The translations under genes and the position numbers were made by a program. From Lantana camara (taxonomy: Eukaryota; Streptophyta; Magnoliopsida; Lamiales; Verbenaceae): a DNA stretch of 64,000 bases. Shown here in pieces: positions 11,492 through 24,483 of the stretch. Each line of letters begins with the position of its first letter. Position 1 is the stretch's first letter. Location of the stretch: assembly GCA_037501455.1 (NCBI GenBank), contig CM074860.1, positions 51,160,501-51,224,500 of the forward strand, read 5' to 3'. A model generated the notes under the pieces. The model was given only the letters and a program-made list of their open reading frames with translations, did not search any database and had not been told where the DNA came from.

Positions 11492-12606
11492 GGGGCTCTG
11501 ATTATATACTCGCATTGATAAAGCATAAGATGCATAATTTTAAATCTGATAATGTGCACGTAAATTCTGTCAAAGGAGGCTGGGTTTTAAGTGGGACCAT
11601 TGTGACCCCTCCATTGTTTCCTGGGAATTTACGTGGAATGGTAATTTTCTGGGAATTGATTTCAATAATCTTCCTGGTTAATTGCCGAATCAGTAAATAT
11701 GATTTAAATTATGTGATAATTTAAAACATATTTATTTAAGAGGCCATTAAAAAATTTAAAGTGTGATAATTACGTGATAATTATTTGCAAGCATGCTTTT
11801 AATTTTAAAAACGGCATGATAATATGTGATATTATGTTGTTTCAATTATGCATGATTTATTTAATATGATTAGATAAATAATGTTTAATAGAGATTAAAT
11901 ACGATGCATAATTGGATTAATATTTTTTTGCTTAAATTAATAAAGAGTTATTAAAGTCTTAAAATATTATTAGGATTATTTAATAATCCTAGTGGGAGCT
12001 TATTAATTAGATTAATTACTTCCAAAATTAATAAGACGCCAAAAGTGATTTTTTAATAATCAAAGATAATCCACAAATTCTAAAAAATTCAAGTGGGAGC
12101 GAGATGAAAAGAGTTGGATTCTCACGGCCTTCATTACCCGTCTATAGTATAGTAGATATATACTACTCCCTTCGGCGGGTATGTATTCGCGGTATACAAG
12201 ATTAGACTTCTACGGATAGAATGATATACGGGGAAAGTCAACTCAACCACGCCTCCGTGGAGTGTTTGATCTACTCGTACGAATTTCTAGGTAATGGTGT
12301 ACACTTGACTAAGTAATGTATTAACCTCCCTTCGGAGCTATGGTACATTCACTTAGAGGCCAAAGGTTAACGTGGTGGATTAACATAGTTTGGTAAGAGT
12401 TACCTAGATAGCATGTTAATTAAGATTAATTCTTGCTTTTCTAAGCGGTTTTCGACCTCGCTTCCGGGGAGTCAACTGCGGTTAGATAAGTCACCATTAC
12501 GTAAACCAAAAATGCTTACGTGGACTTCATTTATTGGTTAGACGCAAAAGAAGTAAAATACAAGATCATAACTTGCTTTATTTTAAAATATTTCAGTTTT
12601 AAAGAA
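11492..12606 (+). other. Untranslated leader of copia element
   Basis: AT-rich, 1.1 kb between primer site and gag start. The frames in it are short and unrecognised. Several short stretches of the form GTGGGAG-AT-rich recur, but no gene is seen. Confidence 0.6.
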
Positions 12607-13452
12607 ATGACGACCGCTAGCCCACTTCAATCGATCCTAAAAGAAAATAGGCTTGAAGGGTCTAACTATGTTGACTGGAAGATGAATCTTGACATCGTGT
12701 TTGGTCACGAGAATCTGAAACAAGTGCTCACTGAACCTTGTCCGGGGGTACCGCAGACTACGACCAATTAGGATATGAGAAATGCTTATGCCAATTGGAT
12801 CAAGTCCAATGATTTGGCTAGGTCTTATATCCTGGCATCTGTCTCCAATGTTCTCAAGCATCAAATGCATGAGATGCCAACTGCTATGAACATGATGGAT
12901 CATCTCCATCAAATGTTTGGAGGACAGAATCGAGCCAAGAGGCTCGAATTGATGCGGAGGCTGTTAGTTACCAAGATGTCTGAGGGATCACCTGTTCAGG
13001 ATCATGTTATGAACATGATGGCTTGCCTGAACGAAATTGAAAGCCTTGGTGCTAAATTTGATGATCTCAGCAAATAGGATATGATCCTATGCTCTCTGCC
13101 AAAGTCGTTCGACACATTCAAGCAAAATTATTCTATGAACAAATTGGATTTTTCTCTGCCTGAATTGATGAACGAACTTAAAGTGGCGGAGGGAGTGATT
13201 AAATCTAAGGGAACTGTTCTCCTCGCTCAGGCGTCGACTTCCACGGCTCCAAAGGCCAACAAGTGGAAAAAGGGAAAGGGAAAGATTCCCAATCCCAAGA
13301 AAAAGGTTCAGAAGAAGAAAGGCAAACCCAGCAAGGGAAAGTGTTTCCACTGCGGAGAGAATGGGCACTGGAAGAGGAATTGTCCAAAATACTTAGCAAG
13401 TCTTCCTGCCAAGCCATCTGGACAAGGGGTTCAAGCTAGCCTGAAAGCTTGA
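12607..13452 (+). pseudogene. gag: copia gag, broken by stops
   Basis: Starts MTTASPLQSILKENRLEGSN, with NYVDWK, typical of copia gag. The frame is cut by TAG at 12769 (between N and D, where the family usually has Trp) and TAG at 13075, then continues through the capsid region (LCSLPKSFDTFKQNY) to a Lys-rich stretch and one CCHC zinc knuckle CFHCGENGHWKRNC (C-X2-C-X4-H-X4-C) near 13340-13383. It ends at a TGA at 13450. All three segments are in one frame, so these are nonsense changes, not frameshifts. The protein would form the particle shell and bind the RNA. As it stands no full gag can be made. Confidence 0.9.
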
Positions 13453-14700
13453 AGATGGGGAGATGCAGCTACTGCTCGGGGATAATACAAGTATATATAT
13501 ATTAGCAGGAGGGACTATAAATTTGTATTTTGATGATAGGGTTTTGGTACTGAAAGACATTCTGTATATACCGTGTGTTCGCAGAAATCTGATTTCTGTG
13601 AGTTGTTTAATAAATAATGTTTTCAATGTTTGTTTTGAACAAAATTTTACCATTAAGCAAAACAAAAGGATTATTTTCTCTGGCACGGTAAAAGATGTTC
13701 TTTTCTTGTTATACCCTGATAAAAAGCCTAATTCCGAACTTAACACTACTACGCTTGACTTACCATCCAAAAGAAAAACTCTTGTGCCTAATGAGGTGTA
13801 CAAGTGGCATTTACGTCTTGGTCATATTAATCCAAAAAGGATCCAAAGACTAATTTCAGACGAATTGTTGAGTCCCTTGGACTTAACAGAACTACCGGTC
13901 TGGGAATCCTGCTTGGAAGGTAAAATGACCAAGAGATCTTTTAAATCCAAAGGTAATCGAGCCACATAATTGCTTGAGTTAATTCATACGGATGTGTGTG
14001 GTCCTATGAGTATTCAAGAAAGAGGAGGTTTTGAGTATTTCATCACTTTTACGGATGATTACTCCAGATACGGATACGTTTATGTGATGAGATATAAGTC
14101 TGAATCTTTTGAAAAGTTCAAAGAATTCAAGGCTGAAGTTGAAAATCAAATTGGAAAATGTATTAAAGCACTTCGATCAGATCGTGGTGGTGAGTATCTG
14201 TCTACAGAGTTTTTAGAATTTCTCACTGCAAACGGGATTAGATCTCAACTATCTGCACCGGGTACACCCCAGCAGAACGTTGTTGCAGAAAGGAGAAATA
14301 GAACTCTAATGGAAATGGCAAGATCTATGATGAGTCATGCTGCCCTACCAAGTTCGTTTTGGGGCTTTGCACTCGAAACGGCGGCACACATATTAAACCT
14401 TGTTCCATCCAAGTCGGTTCCTAAAACACAAATAGAACTGTGGCGAGGGCGAAAGCCTAGTGTCTCCTATCTTCGGATATGGGGAACCCCAGCTCATGTG
14501 TTAAGGAAGGATCCTGACAAGTTGGAATCAAGAACAGAGGTTTGCTTGTTCATAGGTTATCCTAAAGGAACAAGAGGTGGTATATTTTACGATCCAAGAG
14601 ATCACAAAGTGTTTGTGAGCACTAATGCTAAATATCTTGAAGATGATTTCGTAAATGACCACAAGGGTAGAAACAAAATTGTGTTAGAAGAAATGACAAC
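13453..14700 (+). pseudogene. pol: copia integrase, with protease deleted upstream
   Basis: The frame restarts with DGEMQLLLGDN at about 13454, which in relatives lies just after the protease core. No D-S/T-G-A protease site occurs between the gag knuckle and this point, so the protease appears deleted and the frame shifted. The GAG-pre-integrase region has HLRLGH (13808). Its HHCC zinc motif has Trp at 13901-13903 where the family has the first Cys (PVWESC). A TAA at 13967 interrupts. The catalytic core keeps all three acidic residues: Asp at 13991 (HTDVCGPM), Asp at 14180 (SDRGGEYL), Glu at 14288 (AERRNRT). It would insert element DNA into the genome. Confidence 0.9.
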
Positions 14701-15886
14701 ATCAGATTCTGAATTCCAAGAACCCGTAGTAACTGAAAATGTGTTAGATACATATGATGTACCAGATACAACATACGATGTAGGGATAAGTACACAACAG
14801 CCTCGTCGTAGTGGGAGGATTGTCAGGGCACCTGACAGATACCTAGGATTAACCCAAGTGGTTAAATCTGAAGTATCTGATCCTGCCACATATGATGAAG
14901 CTATAAAGGATATAGACGCTGACCGTTGGGTCAGAGCCATGGAATCTGAATTAGATTCAATGTATTCCAATAAAGTCTGGGAACTTGTGGAGGCGCCTGA
15001 TGGCATTAAACCTATTGGATGCAAATGGGTCTACAAGAGAAAAAAGGGAATAGATGGAAAGGTTGAGAGCTTTAAAGCAAGGCTTGTGGCAAAGGGTTAT
15101 ACCCAGAAAGAAGGTATCGATTATGACGAAACCTTCTCGCCTGTAGCAATGCTTAAGTTCATAAGAATTCTCCTATCCATTGCTGCTCATTATGATTATG
15201 AGATTTGGCAAATGGATGTAAAGACTTCCTTCTTGAACGGGCACCTTCAAGAAGAGATATACATGGCTCAGCCTGAAGGCTTTATAGCCAGAAATCAGGA
15301 GCATATGGTATGCAAGCTTGATAGATCTATTTATGGTCTTAAGCAAGTGTCTAGGTCATAGAACATCAGATTTAATGAAGCAATTAAATCCTTTGGATTT
15401 ATATAATTGCCTGATGAACCATGTGTGTACAAAAGACATCATGATAGTGTTGTAACATTTTTAGTTTTATACGTGGACGATATTCTGCTCATTGGGAATG
15501 ATACGGGAATACTGTCAGCAGTCAAGATTTAGTTATCAAACCAATTTGACATGAAAGACCTAGGTGAAGCTAGTTATTATCTAGGGATTAGGCTTTGTCG
15601 TGATCGTAAGAATAAAATGATTGGTTTATCACAAGTAGCATATATAGATAAGATGTTGGCAAGATATAATATGGCTAACTCCAAGAAAGGATCGTTACCT
15701 TTCAAACATGGAGTTCATTTGTCTCGGGCTCAGTGTCCCAAGAACCCAGAAGAGATAGAAGAAATGAAAGATGTTCCGTATGCTTCGGCAGTCGGAAGTC
15801 TCATGTATGCCATGTTATGTACTAGGCCAGATATCTGTTATGCTGTAGGTTTAGTCAGCAAATATCAGTCAAACCCTGGACCCTAA
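14701..15886 (+). pseudogene. pol: copia reverse transcriptase, broken
   Basis: In the same frame as the integrase. A linker rich in Thr and Asp leads to RT motifs [46 protein letters not shown] (the Asp in DVKTSFLNG is the first catalytic one) and YVDDILLIG (Asp pair at 15476-15481). Stops at 15358 (TAG, relatives have Trp in SRSWN), about 15403 (TAA) and 15529 (TAG, relatives have Trp in KIWLS) interrupt it, and another at 15883 (TAA) lies before RNase H. Catalytic residues are intact, so decay is by nonsense changes, several of the TGG-to-TAG type. It would copy element RNA to DNA. Confidence 0.9.
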
Positions 15887-16456
15887 CACTGGATAGTTGT
15901 AAAGCATATATTGAAGTACTTGAGAAGGACTAGGGATTATATGCTTGTCTATCGCAGTGATGAGCTCATTCCTATAGGGTACACAGATTCGGATTTTCAA
16001 TCTGATTTGGATTCTAGGCGTTCGACGTCTGGATACGTGTTTACTCTAGGAGGAGCAGCCGTAAGTTGGAGGAGTATTAAGCAATCTTGCATTGCTAACT
16101 CCACCATGGAAGCCGAATACGTGGCAGCTTCGAAAGCAGCCAAAGAAGCATATTGGTTCCGAAATTTCCTAATGGATCTAGAAGTTGTCAAGGACGGACT
16201 TATGCCGATCACATTGTACTATAACAATGCTGGAGCGGTGGCCAACTCCAAGGAACCTCGAACTCATAAACGTGCCAAGCACATCGAGAGCAACTTTCAC
16301 ATTATACGTGATTATGTGGAACGTGGAGAAGTGGCAGTGGTGAAAATTGGCTCAGTAAATAATCTAGCAGATCCCTTCACTAAGACTTTGGCGCAAAAGA
16401 GTTTTGACACTCATGTAGAAGGGATGGGTCTTAGATATGTAGCCAATTGGATTTAG
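15887..16456 (+). pseudogene. pol: copia RNase H domain, end of pol
   Basis: HILKYLRRTRDYMLVYRSDE is followed by the RNase H core: YTDSDFQSDLDSRRSTSGYVF, then STMEAEYVAAS (catalytic Glu). Relatives have an Asp in the next box (YCDN); here it reads YYNNAGAVANS, so an acidic residue is replaced by Asn. The end ...LADPFTKTLAQKSFD...YVANWI is the usual C-terminus of copia pol. The stop TAG at 16454-16456 is directly before the polypurine tract. RNase H removes the RNA strand during reverse transcription. Confidence 0.9.
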
Positions 16457-16470
16457 GGCAAGTGGGAGAT
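16457..16470 (+). other. Polypurine tract of copia element
   Basis: GGCAAGTGGGAGAT directly before the 3' LTR, the form usual in plant copia elements. Confidence 0.9.
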
Positions 16471-18625
16471 TATTGGGATAAATGCCCTGAAAAATCCAAT
16501 TATATTGTAAATATTTTGGATTAGTAAAACTGAAATTTTCACAAGTTAGGAGTATTTTACAAATTTAATAATTAACGACGTGTGATGGTATTTTTTATAT
16601 GAAATGTGTTTCATAGGAAAAGACTTTAAATACCAGAAATCACGTGTCATTAAAGTTATAGTCGGTACGATAAGAAATTGTTCTTATCCAGACTATAATG
16701 TGTTATATAAGATGATTAGTCTTTCGTCATACGGAAATGGAGTTTCCAATTATAACACATTGATGATTTTCAATGAGATTGGAAACATCGAACTGGACCA
16801 CTGAGATTGTTCATTTTATACTGCTATCTAAAATGAACAAAATCTCGGAAGCATTAGACTCTTAATCCTGGCAGTGTTTCTACTTTAGGCATGTAGTGTT
16901 AATCACTGTGATGTACTCAGAGGTGAGGTCTCGGTAACGGGTGGCCAAAATACTTTTCACGTTCGGTGATTGCATAAAATGTGCTAAAGAGAAATATTGA
17001 TCGAGGAATCTGTAGTCTTGTTGGAAGGCTAAAAGATATCCCTGAAATAGATTTGCAAAAAGTTCAAATAAAACTTTGGCCAAAGTACTTCGTGTGTTCG
17101 TCACCGAAGTTGTATGTTGAATGTGTTTCACATACAAGGAATTTGGACTTAAGGCAAATCAAGAAATTTCAGATTGCAAGTGAAAAATAAATGATAGTAA
17201 TATTGATTTATTTTTCATAGATATCTGTACAGAGGAGTAAAATGCAAAATTATTGTAGATCGAGAAATTCGTGAATAATTTAATTGATTTTAGAGTTCAA
17301 TAATATTTATTTAGTGGAATTAAATATTGTTAAACGGTAATCAATTATTGTCATGGGATGATAATAGATTGACCCGTTTGGAGCTAAAGTTAATTAGTCC
17401 TGCAGATCCCCCCGCAAGCCCCAACGAAGATCAATGAGAAAATATTAAAATGAGAGAGAGAAATGAATTTTCAAAGAGTTTGAAAATAGCCAAGGTATTT
17501 ATTTTGAGAAAATAAATTAAATTCCAAAGAGTTGGAAATGTCCGAAATTTTATTTTGGAGAAAATAAAATTTTTCCGGAAAAAAAAAAAAGAAGGTGACA
17601 TGGCGAAGTGCTGACCTGGCAGGTGACGTGTCACTTGGCGCTGACTGGGCGCCATTTGGCACGCCACGTGGACGGCTAAGATTGCACCACGCCTCAAGGT
17701 TCAGCGGCCCAGATTTGATCTGCAAATGGGCCGGGTCGAGAGCGGGTTCGGGTAGGGTCGGGTTTGATGAAAACTGACCCGGACACATGGCATCACGTGA
17801 ACCTGCCACGTGGTCAAGCGGCCGAACCATGCTACTCGTGCCGCCGTGAGCATCACACGCGCCAAACGCACAGCCGCCACACGGGCGGCGCCTGCGGGCA
17901 CCGTTCCGCGCATGCCAGGCGGCGTTGGCCTCGTGGCGGCGTGAGCTCCTGCGTGGCACTCTTGGATTGGCCGTCAGACCTTGGTGTGCACGGAAATTTT
18001 TGGTTTTTTGGACGAAATTGACCCTAAGCCTTGGCTATAAATAGGGTTTTTGCTCATTTCTTTTGGCAATCAACTTCTACATTCCATTTTTCAGTTTTCT
18101 TGGTTCCGAGTCACTCTCTCTCTTCAATATTAATTAATCCTTAATTAAGGATTAATTAATTACTTAATTAGGTGGTTATATAATTAATATATAATCCACT
18201 TAATTATTAGAAAATAGAGATTTTCAGGTTTTAGGAAAAAGGGTTTTTCTAGAAAAATATTTTCTCAAAGTATTTAGTGAAATACTACCGGAGGCCACAC
18301 TCCAATTTCTTAATCGGGGATATTGCGGGGAAGCTCTGTCGATTTCACGAGAAAATATCGATGTGCTGGAAAAGTACAGTTGATAGCCATTTTTCCAGTA
18401 CGGTAATTCCGTTATGTTGCCCAAATTATTATTTGCATATTGTGATTATATGCTAGATGATTTAATATTATGTTATTGATGCCTGTATATATTAGAGTTA
18501 TGCTGCCCGATTTTTTCCGCTGCTTTATTAAAATATTTTGGAAATATTTTGATAACGAGGTTATGGCGATTTTTTTTGAATATTACGCTATACCGTCACT
18601 CTGCCTCGGGCCCGCCACACCAACA
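16471..18625 (+). repeat. 3' LTR of copia element
   Basis: Begins TATTGGGATAAATG (the terminal TG has become TA) and ends CACCAACA. It lacks the roughly 66-bp GC-rich segment kept in the 5' LTR (break near 17838) and has about 20 extra nt near 18590. Otherwise very similar to the 5' LTR. Confidence 0.92.
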
Positions 18626-18630
18626 AAACG
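18626..18630. repeat. Right TSD of copia element (AAACG)
   Basis: Matches 9251-9255; LTR1 of element B resumes here. Confidence 0.95.
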
Positions 18631-20813
18631 CCGGTGTAGAAAGCTACTGCCTCATCCGCGCCTTTTCAAACGCCCATTTCTGCTTTTAGTAGATATTTCA
18701 TACGGGTGTTTCTCCCTCATACGAACTCCGATTGACCTGATTTTTGAACACACGGAAACCTCTTGAAGTATAGAATATCCTCCAATTAGAATAAACTCAA
18801 TATAATTTCTAGTTTATGAGATATAATCAATTCTTTTTGGTGTCGCGACTTTACCAAAAATCTACACTCCTTCAACTTCGGACCTACACCATTTACTCCT
18901 CGTTTGGAAGTAGAATACGAGCCATATGTCATTTTAGAGGCCTACATGTCTACTTTCATATCCAATAAACAAAACCCAATTCCAACTTCTACAACTCAAG
19001 ATATTCTTGGTTTACCATAGCATGCAGATTTCGGAAAATTGTCCTTTTTTGCCAAACTTCACCAAAACCCCTCATATTGCATTCCTTTCACTTCCTTAGC
19101 TCCCGTATGTGACTTATATGAATTATATGCTTGATTAATTGATAATTATGCTCTTATTTGACACTCTTTGATCTTTAATTTTTTAAACTTGATTGTTAAC
19201 TCCGCGCCTTACATGAAATGAATCCATTTGATTAAATGGCATGAATACATGACCTGTTTGAGTGTAATTGCATCTCCTAAATGTTAATTGAATGTCACAC
19301 ATGTTATAACATGATATAACACTTTATAAGCATTGTCGTGCGTCCTATTTGGTATCATATTGAGTCTCCTCTCACGAGTACATACTGTTGCTTTCTCTTG
19401 TATAGTTCATCTCCAGGGCGAAGACTTCTGGATTGAATAGGCACCCATATCAATCATGTTTCTTATCTCGGGTTATCCCAGGTGAGGGTGTTTTCGTTCT
19501 AGATAAGTATCAAACCCTACAACCTTGACGTGATAAGTTTTGGCCAAAAACCTAAAGTATATTTATATCGTTTTCAAAGTAAAGTCATCGAGTAAATTCT
19601 TATCGAGTAAATGTTTCTCATGGATTATGAAATGAATTATGATAATTACGAGCATGACTTTAAATATTTTGGTGAGATTATGCACATTGATCATGCACAT
19701 GTTATTGGGCCCCGAGAAAATGTATGAATAGAGACCGGTTCGGCATCAGGCCGGCGTATAGCTAAGCCATTGCACAAAGTACCCATTGAGAATCTCTCAC
19801 ATGACTGTGTAGTGTGGAAAGTGAGTTATTCTTGAGCCGATGGTTAACCCATCGAAGGAGTGTGTAGGAGTCATGAGCCCCCGTCTCGATATAGTATATT
19901 ATTAGATGGTTCGGGCCTGCAGGCCCATTCATCATGGAGGGAGAAGGTTGGAAATTATTTTATGATTTTGATTATGTTATTATGATTATGCACAGTGCGG
20001 GAAGGCCGGGACACGGATTGCCCAAACGCTCACGTCTCATGTTTATGTCTCGCCTGTATTATTATGTATTGCATGATCACGTATTTAAAACATATTAAAT
20101 CATGTTCATTGTACACAGTCGGAGTTTGGTTGGAGAATAATGCACGCTCACTCGCCGAGCCATTATGATTATTCATGATTTATGAACTTAATGAATTAAA
20201 TATGAATTAGTCGTAAAGTCCGAGCATTGCTTATCTATTTTCTTGCCCTTCGCGGGAAATTACCTCACTTAAAACGTTGCTCGGGATTTATGACTTGCAT
20301 GCGCATGTTTCTATATATATGTACAGCTCCTGCTCACTCGGTCTTCTAGAGACTGACCTCTTTTTCCCACTTTTCAGTTCTTGCAGGTCTTGCTAGGCAG
20401 AGGTCGAGTTTTATTTTCCTTGTCGAGTCACTTGTACACTCGAGTCAAATTTTACATTGTATGATTTAATGGAAATCCCTTTATATATTTGGGCATGTGT
20501 GCCAATTATGAATTATTGTTGATTATTGATTCGGGACAGGTTGCATGCGTTGTTGAACCCGTTGTTAGGATGCTTGATGATTTTAATTTATGTATTGGAA
20601 TTGTTGGGCTTGTAGACATTACTGAATTTTATTGTTGGTATCATTGCTTCCACATTGTACTCATCAGGTTGTTTAATTAATTGGTACAGGGTTAGATTTC
20701 ACCTAGCGAGGGAGTTGTTTTTATTTTGTCACCCGTTCGCTATAAGTCCGATTCATGCTGGATCATCAATTTCATGCGTGGACTAGACTTGTAGTGCGGG
20801 GGATGTGGTGCCT

Positions 20814-23800
20814 TAGCCCGGTTACAAAATCGGGGTCGTGTCAAGTATAGGTCGAACGGCTTAGGAACAACGTGTCAACGTGTGCACCGTATTGATCATG
20901 AGCATGTATTATTGGAAATTTTGATGAATTATATGTTGAAATTTAAATTTTGTTGAATTAGTTGTTGCATTTTGCATCAATATGTGCTTTCGTGCGAAAT
21001 ATGTGTCATTTGCATTTACTAACAGGCATGCATTTATATTTAAGTTGAGTTGTGACTGTAGGATAATATTACCACAACGATCCACGGTCAATCTTTATGG
21101 TCACAACAACTTGTCACGAGTTTTTCTTCCAACTATGAGAAATTGAAGAAGACTTTGGGGATTTAGAAGGATTTGGGTGATTGATGATCTTCATACCAAC
21201 ACTCTAGGTTGGGAGCTTGGGCTTGAGGTGAAAACTACATTTTGGGAGAAGACTTGGCATGGATAGGAAATCATGCTCTTCAAGGCAAGGGAAGTGATTG
21301 GAGAATTCAAAGGTTAAGATCCGGATTAGAAGACTCCATATGTGGTGGTAACTTACGGGTTTTAATTGTTGTTGATAGGTATTTGATGAGATGATGGTGG
21401 GGCGTGTGATTTATGCAATTCACTATATCAACATGCACGCCTACTCTACGAAGATTATATAACCGGATGCAACGGGATCGTCTAACTCAAAAATGAAGCG
21501 AGGAAAATCTTGAAGATATTACAAAGCTTAGTTCGGTGGGAAAGTATGAAGACCTCAAGGAGACTCCATATACAATAGGGTCAATGGATGGTAAGCAAGG
21601 TAAATTATCGAAGAAGGACTTTTGAATAAATCAAGCCTTTGGACGTTGAATTTAGAAGAGTTAGAGAAAGCCCATTAAAGCGGTAGATATGATACAACTT
21701 CATGGAAGATATAGAGCAACCAAGGGAAACGATAAAGAAAGGCAAAGGGCCTTTGGAGGGAAATTATGTGCTCAAGTGTAAGCAATTGGGGATGAGCCGC
21801 CTAACCAATTTGAATTCCTAAGAGAAAAGTCAAGGCGACCTGATCAAGAAGAATTCGGGTTCAAGAATCATGAAAATTTCGGACATCGAAAAAGATTTTA
21901 ACAAAGGAATCAGCAAGGGAAAAGACTCAAAGGGCCGGTTTCAGAAATGTAGAAGGAATGGGCTTAAGTGACAACTTCGGATTGAGGGAATCTTATCCCT
22001 CAAGTTAGTGGGAAACTAAGAATCAGATTCGAAGTAAGGAGATTTTTAAAATTTGGAATGAGCGATATCGGGAAGAAAGAAATAGGTGGAGACACTTCGA
22101 GTTCTAAGAGAAAGAAAAGTTTGAGAGCTTTGAGGTTCAAGGTTCAAGGTTGTAAGTAAAGTAAAGTTGTTGGATTTTGGGAATACGGGAGGATGTAAGA
22201 AGAATTAAAGAAGTTAGAAGACCGTGGGTATACAAGAAGTAGTCGATGAATTTGATGACCGGAGATCAAGTCACCGAGCTAAAGGTTTTCCTCTAAGGTG
22301 AACGGTACTTGCGTTCATAGCACGCGCATCATACAATATATGAATTATTTTAATTTTGTTTTATATTCGTTCAATTGAAGTAATTGCTCAAATGTGATGC
22401 ATACTTTGATTACCGGGAATATGCTACATGCATCGAACATTCTTACCCAACATGCATAGTTTAGTGTTTGCTTGATAGGAGGTCTTTTTCACTTTAGGCT
22501 TCGTGTGCCATTTCGTACGAGTCATATTTGGGTCAAGAATGGATCTCGGATTGTGAAACAAACGAGGGTGTAAAGAAAATTTGGAAGTTCGGGAGATCGA
22601 AGTAGAAACTAGAAAAGCGAGAACTATGGGTGCCACCCTAACCAAATCCCTTCAAAGTGAAGGTGAGCAAGAGTACCGAGCACACCACATAACAGGAATC
22701 AATCATTTTGTGAAAAGAGGAATTTAAGAAGTCAAGAATTTCGGGTTGAAGAAATAATAGACCAAGTTTAGCGAGCCAGGAAAGAAATTCTTAATGGGGA
22801 GAGAGCGACAAAGGAGTAAATCTAAATCTCCGGTTGAGGATGAAGGAGTACATCTAGCGAGAACAACATAAATGCAAGAATTGATAATTACGGAATCCTA
22901 TCAAAGTTGCAAGGGATAATTTGGAAATTTTAGTACTCGAGGAACAAATAAGGCCGAGAGAATTAAAGCTTCAAGAGTTGTTGGAGGCCGTGTTGATAAG
23001 AAGGAAAAGTGTGATCGATGTGAATAAACTAAGGTCATCGATCTCTTATGTTGGTGGCGTACGAACTCAATCTCCCAAGGGTGGAAAAGGACGAGTTATA
23101 TTGTGAATTTCAATTTACGAGTTAATGGAGACGAAGGAATTACGAAAATGATGAAGAGGAATGGATAAAGAAGCCGATCGGATCACCATATTCCGTGATG
23201 GAAAGTGAGAGTCAATTCAACCGAGCGTTGAAAAGTGGATATCTATGAGGTGAGATAACGTGAATGAGTCGGGTTCCGGTTCGTTGGTCGTTTCTTCATG
23301 AAGAGCCGAGGACATTCCAAGGAAACAATCCATAACCTGGGTTAGTAGAAATGAGCTCAAGTTTCTGAGATTGAGGGGATACAACTTGCCATGGAGAGTT
23401 AGAGATTGTAATTTGAATTTCCTGCAAGAGTGGTTCGAACAATTGCGAACGACAAACATGACTCGTTAGGAAAAACGAGTTGATCGGGTTAGACAAAGAG
23501 AACACTTAAGAATTTGGAAGTGTAAAGAGAGGAAAAGAAATCGAGACTGAGTCACTTGAAAGATGGGATGGATTGATGACCGGGCATGTGTATAAGGATA
23601 AAAAGAAGGAACTCAAGAAAGCAACCCAACGGATGCATTGGCACGGGCAATGAGAGCATAATCATCAATTTTATTACTTCGGTGAACGGTACATCGAACA
23701 TTCATGGCATATGCATACATGCAATTTTAATTTGAACAATTTCATTATGTTATATACCTTAATCACTAATTGTATTAATTGCTTTTATATGATACTCGGT

Positions 23801-24483
23801 GTTTTTGATGTTCTTACCTGTTCCTTATGTGATTGCTCGTTTAATTTTGTTTTGGGGGTTTTCCCTTTTCGAGTTTGTTGAGACACGGGGTTGTCTCGTT
23901 ATTATTTGAGAGACGGGGTTCTCTCATTGCTTGGTTGAGAAATGGGGCTCTATCGTTGTTGCTTTCTACCTATTTAGCTTGCCTCTAGCGCAACTTAGTT
24001 TGCAAGTGTTTAGGCTTCTCGGTGAGATAAGGGTTGTGAATGTTTCAAGAGCTGAGTTTCAACGATTGTACCGGAGTAGTAGATTGAGGATGGTTCGAGC
24101 TTCTCAACATCGAACCCAAGCTTGGAAGCATGAAGAGTTCGGTTAGGCTCATGGTTGTGAGTTAGTGGTTGTCTAAGCCACCATACTTATTTCAAACCGA
24201 GCCCCAAGAGTTAGGTCGTAATGGACTTGAGTGATAGGAGATGAATCTGTTGGACCCTCTTGATATACAAGTCCTACCGAACCACTTGCTTAACACCGGA
24301 TCTAGTTCGAGGACAAGCTTTCTTCGTAACGAGTCAAGACCCCTGTTGCCTAAAGAACTTTTCCGAACTAATTGCTATCGGGGTGTCGCGAACCAGCGTG
24401 GGATGAACACGGGGAAGTTGTGCTTAGAGTCCAGAATTCGAGGCATTGGACCTGAGGACAGGTCCTTCTTAAAGGGGAGAGGT
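20814..24483 (+). other. Internal region 1 of element B (non-coding)
   Basis: 3.67 kb. It begins AGCCCGGTTACAAAATCGG, the sequence that normally follows the primer site, but the primer site itself is gone. The rest is purine-rich with short frames (up to 99 codons) matching no family I know. It may derive from a gag/pol region too decayed to read or from captured sequence. It ends in three GAGAGACGGGGTTCTCTC-like units (23880-23955) and a polypurine tract (24471-24483, AAAGGGGAGAGGT). Confidence 0.75.
24471..24483 (+). other. Polypurine tract before LTR2 of B
   Basis: AAAGGGGAGAGGT directly before TGTAACGCCCC. An identical tract lies at 31332-31344 before LTR3. Confidence 0.85.

Larger units (their letters stand above)
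9256..18625 (+). mobile_element. Ty1/copia LTR retrotransposon, complete but inactive
   Basis: Two LTRs of 2222 and 2155 bp, primer site, gag, integrase, reverse transcriptase, RNase H in copia order, polypurine tract and a perfect 5-bp TSD (AAACG). The unoccupied site in LTR2 and LTR3 of B proves insertion after LTR sequence divergence began or in LTR1 only. Numerous stops and a deleted protease make it unable to encode its own proteins. Lineage is probably Tork-like from gag style, but this is uncertain; LTRs over 2 kb are long for that group. Confidence 0.93.
8208..20813 (+). repeat. LTR1 of element B, interrupted by copia; 3' end deleted
   Basis: Part 1 is 8208-9255 and part 2 is 18631-20813; together about 3.2 kb, matching LTR2 and LTR3. 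It ends ...GTGGTGCCT and passes directly into AGCCCGGTTACAAAA. The last 18 nt of the LTR, the spacer and most of the primer site are missing. It differs from LTR2 and LTR3 at many positions that those two share. Confidence 0.88.
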
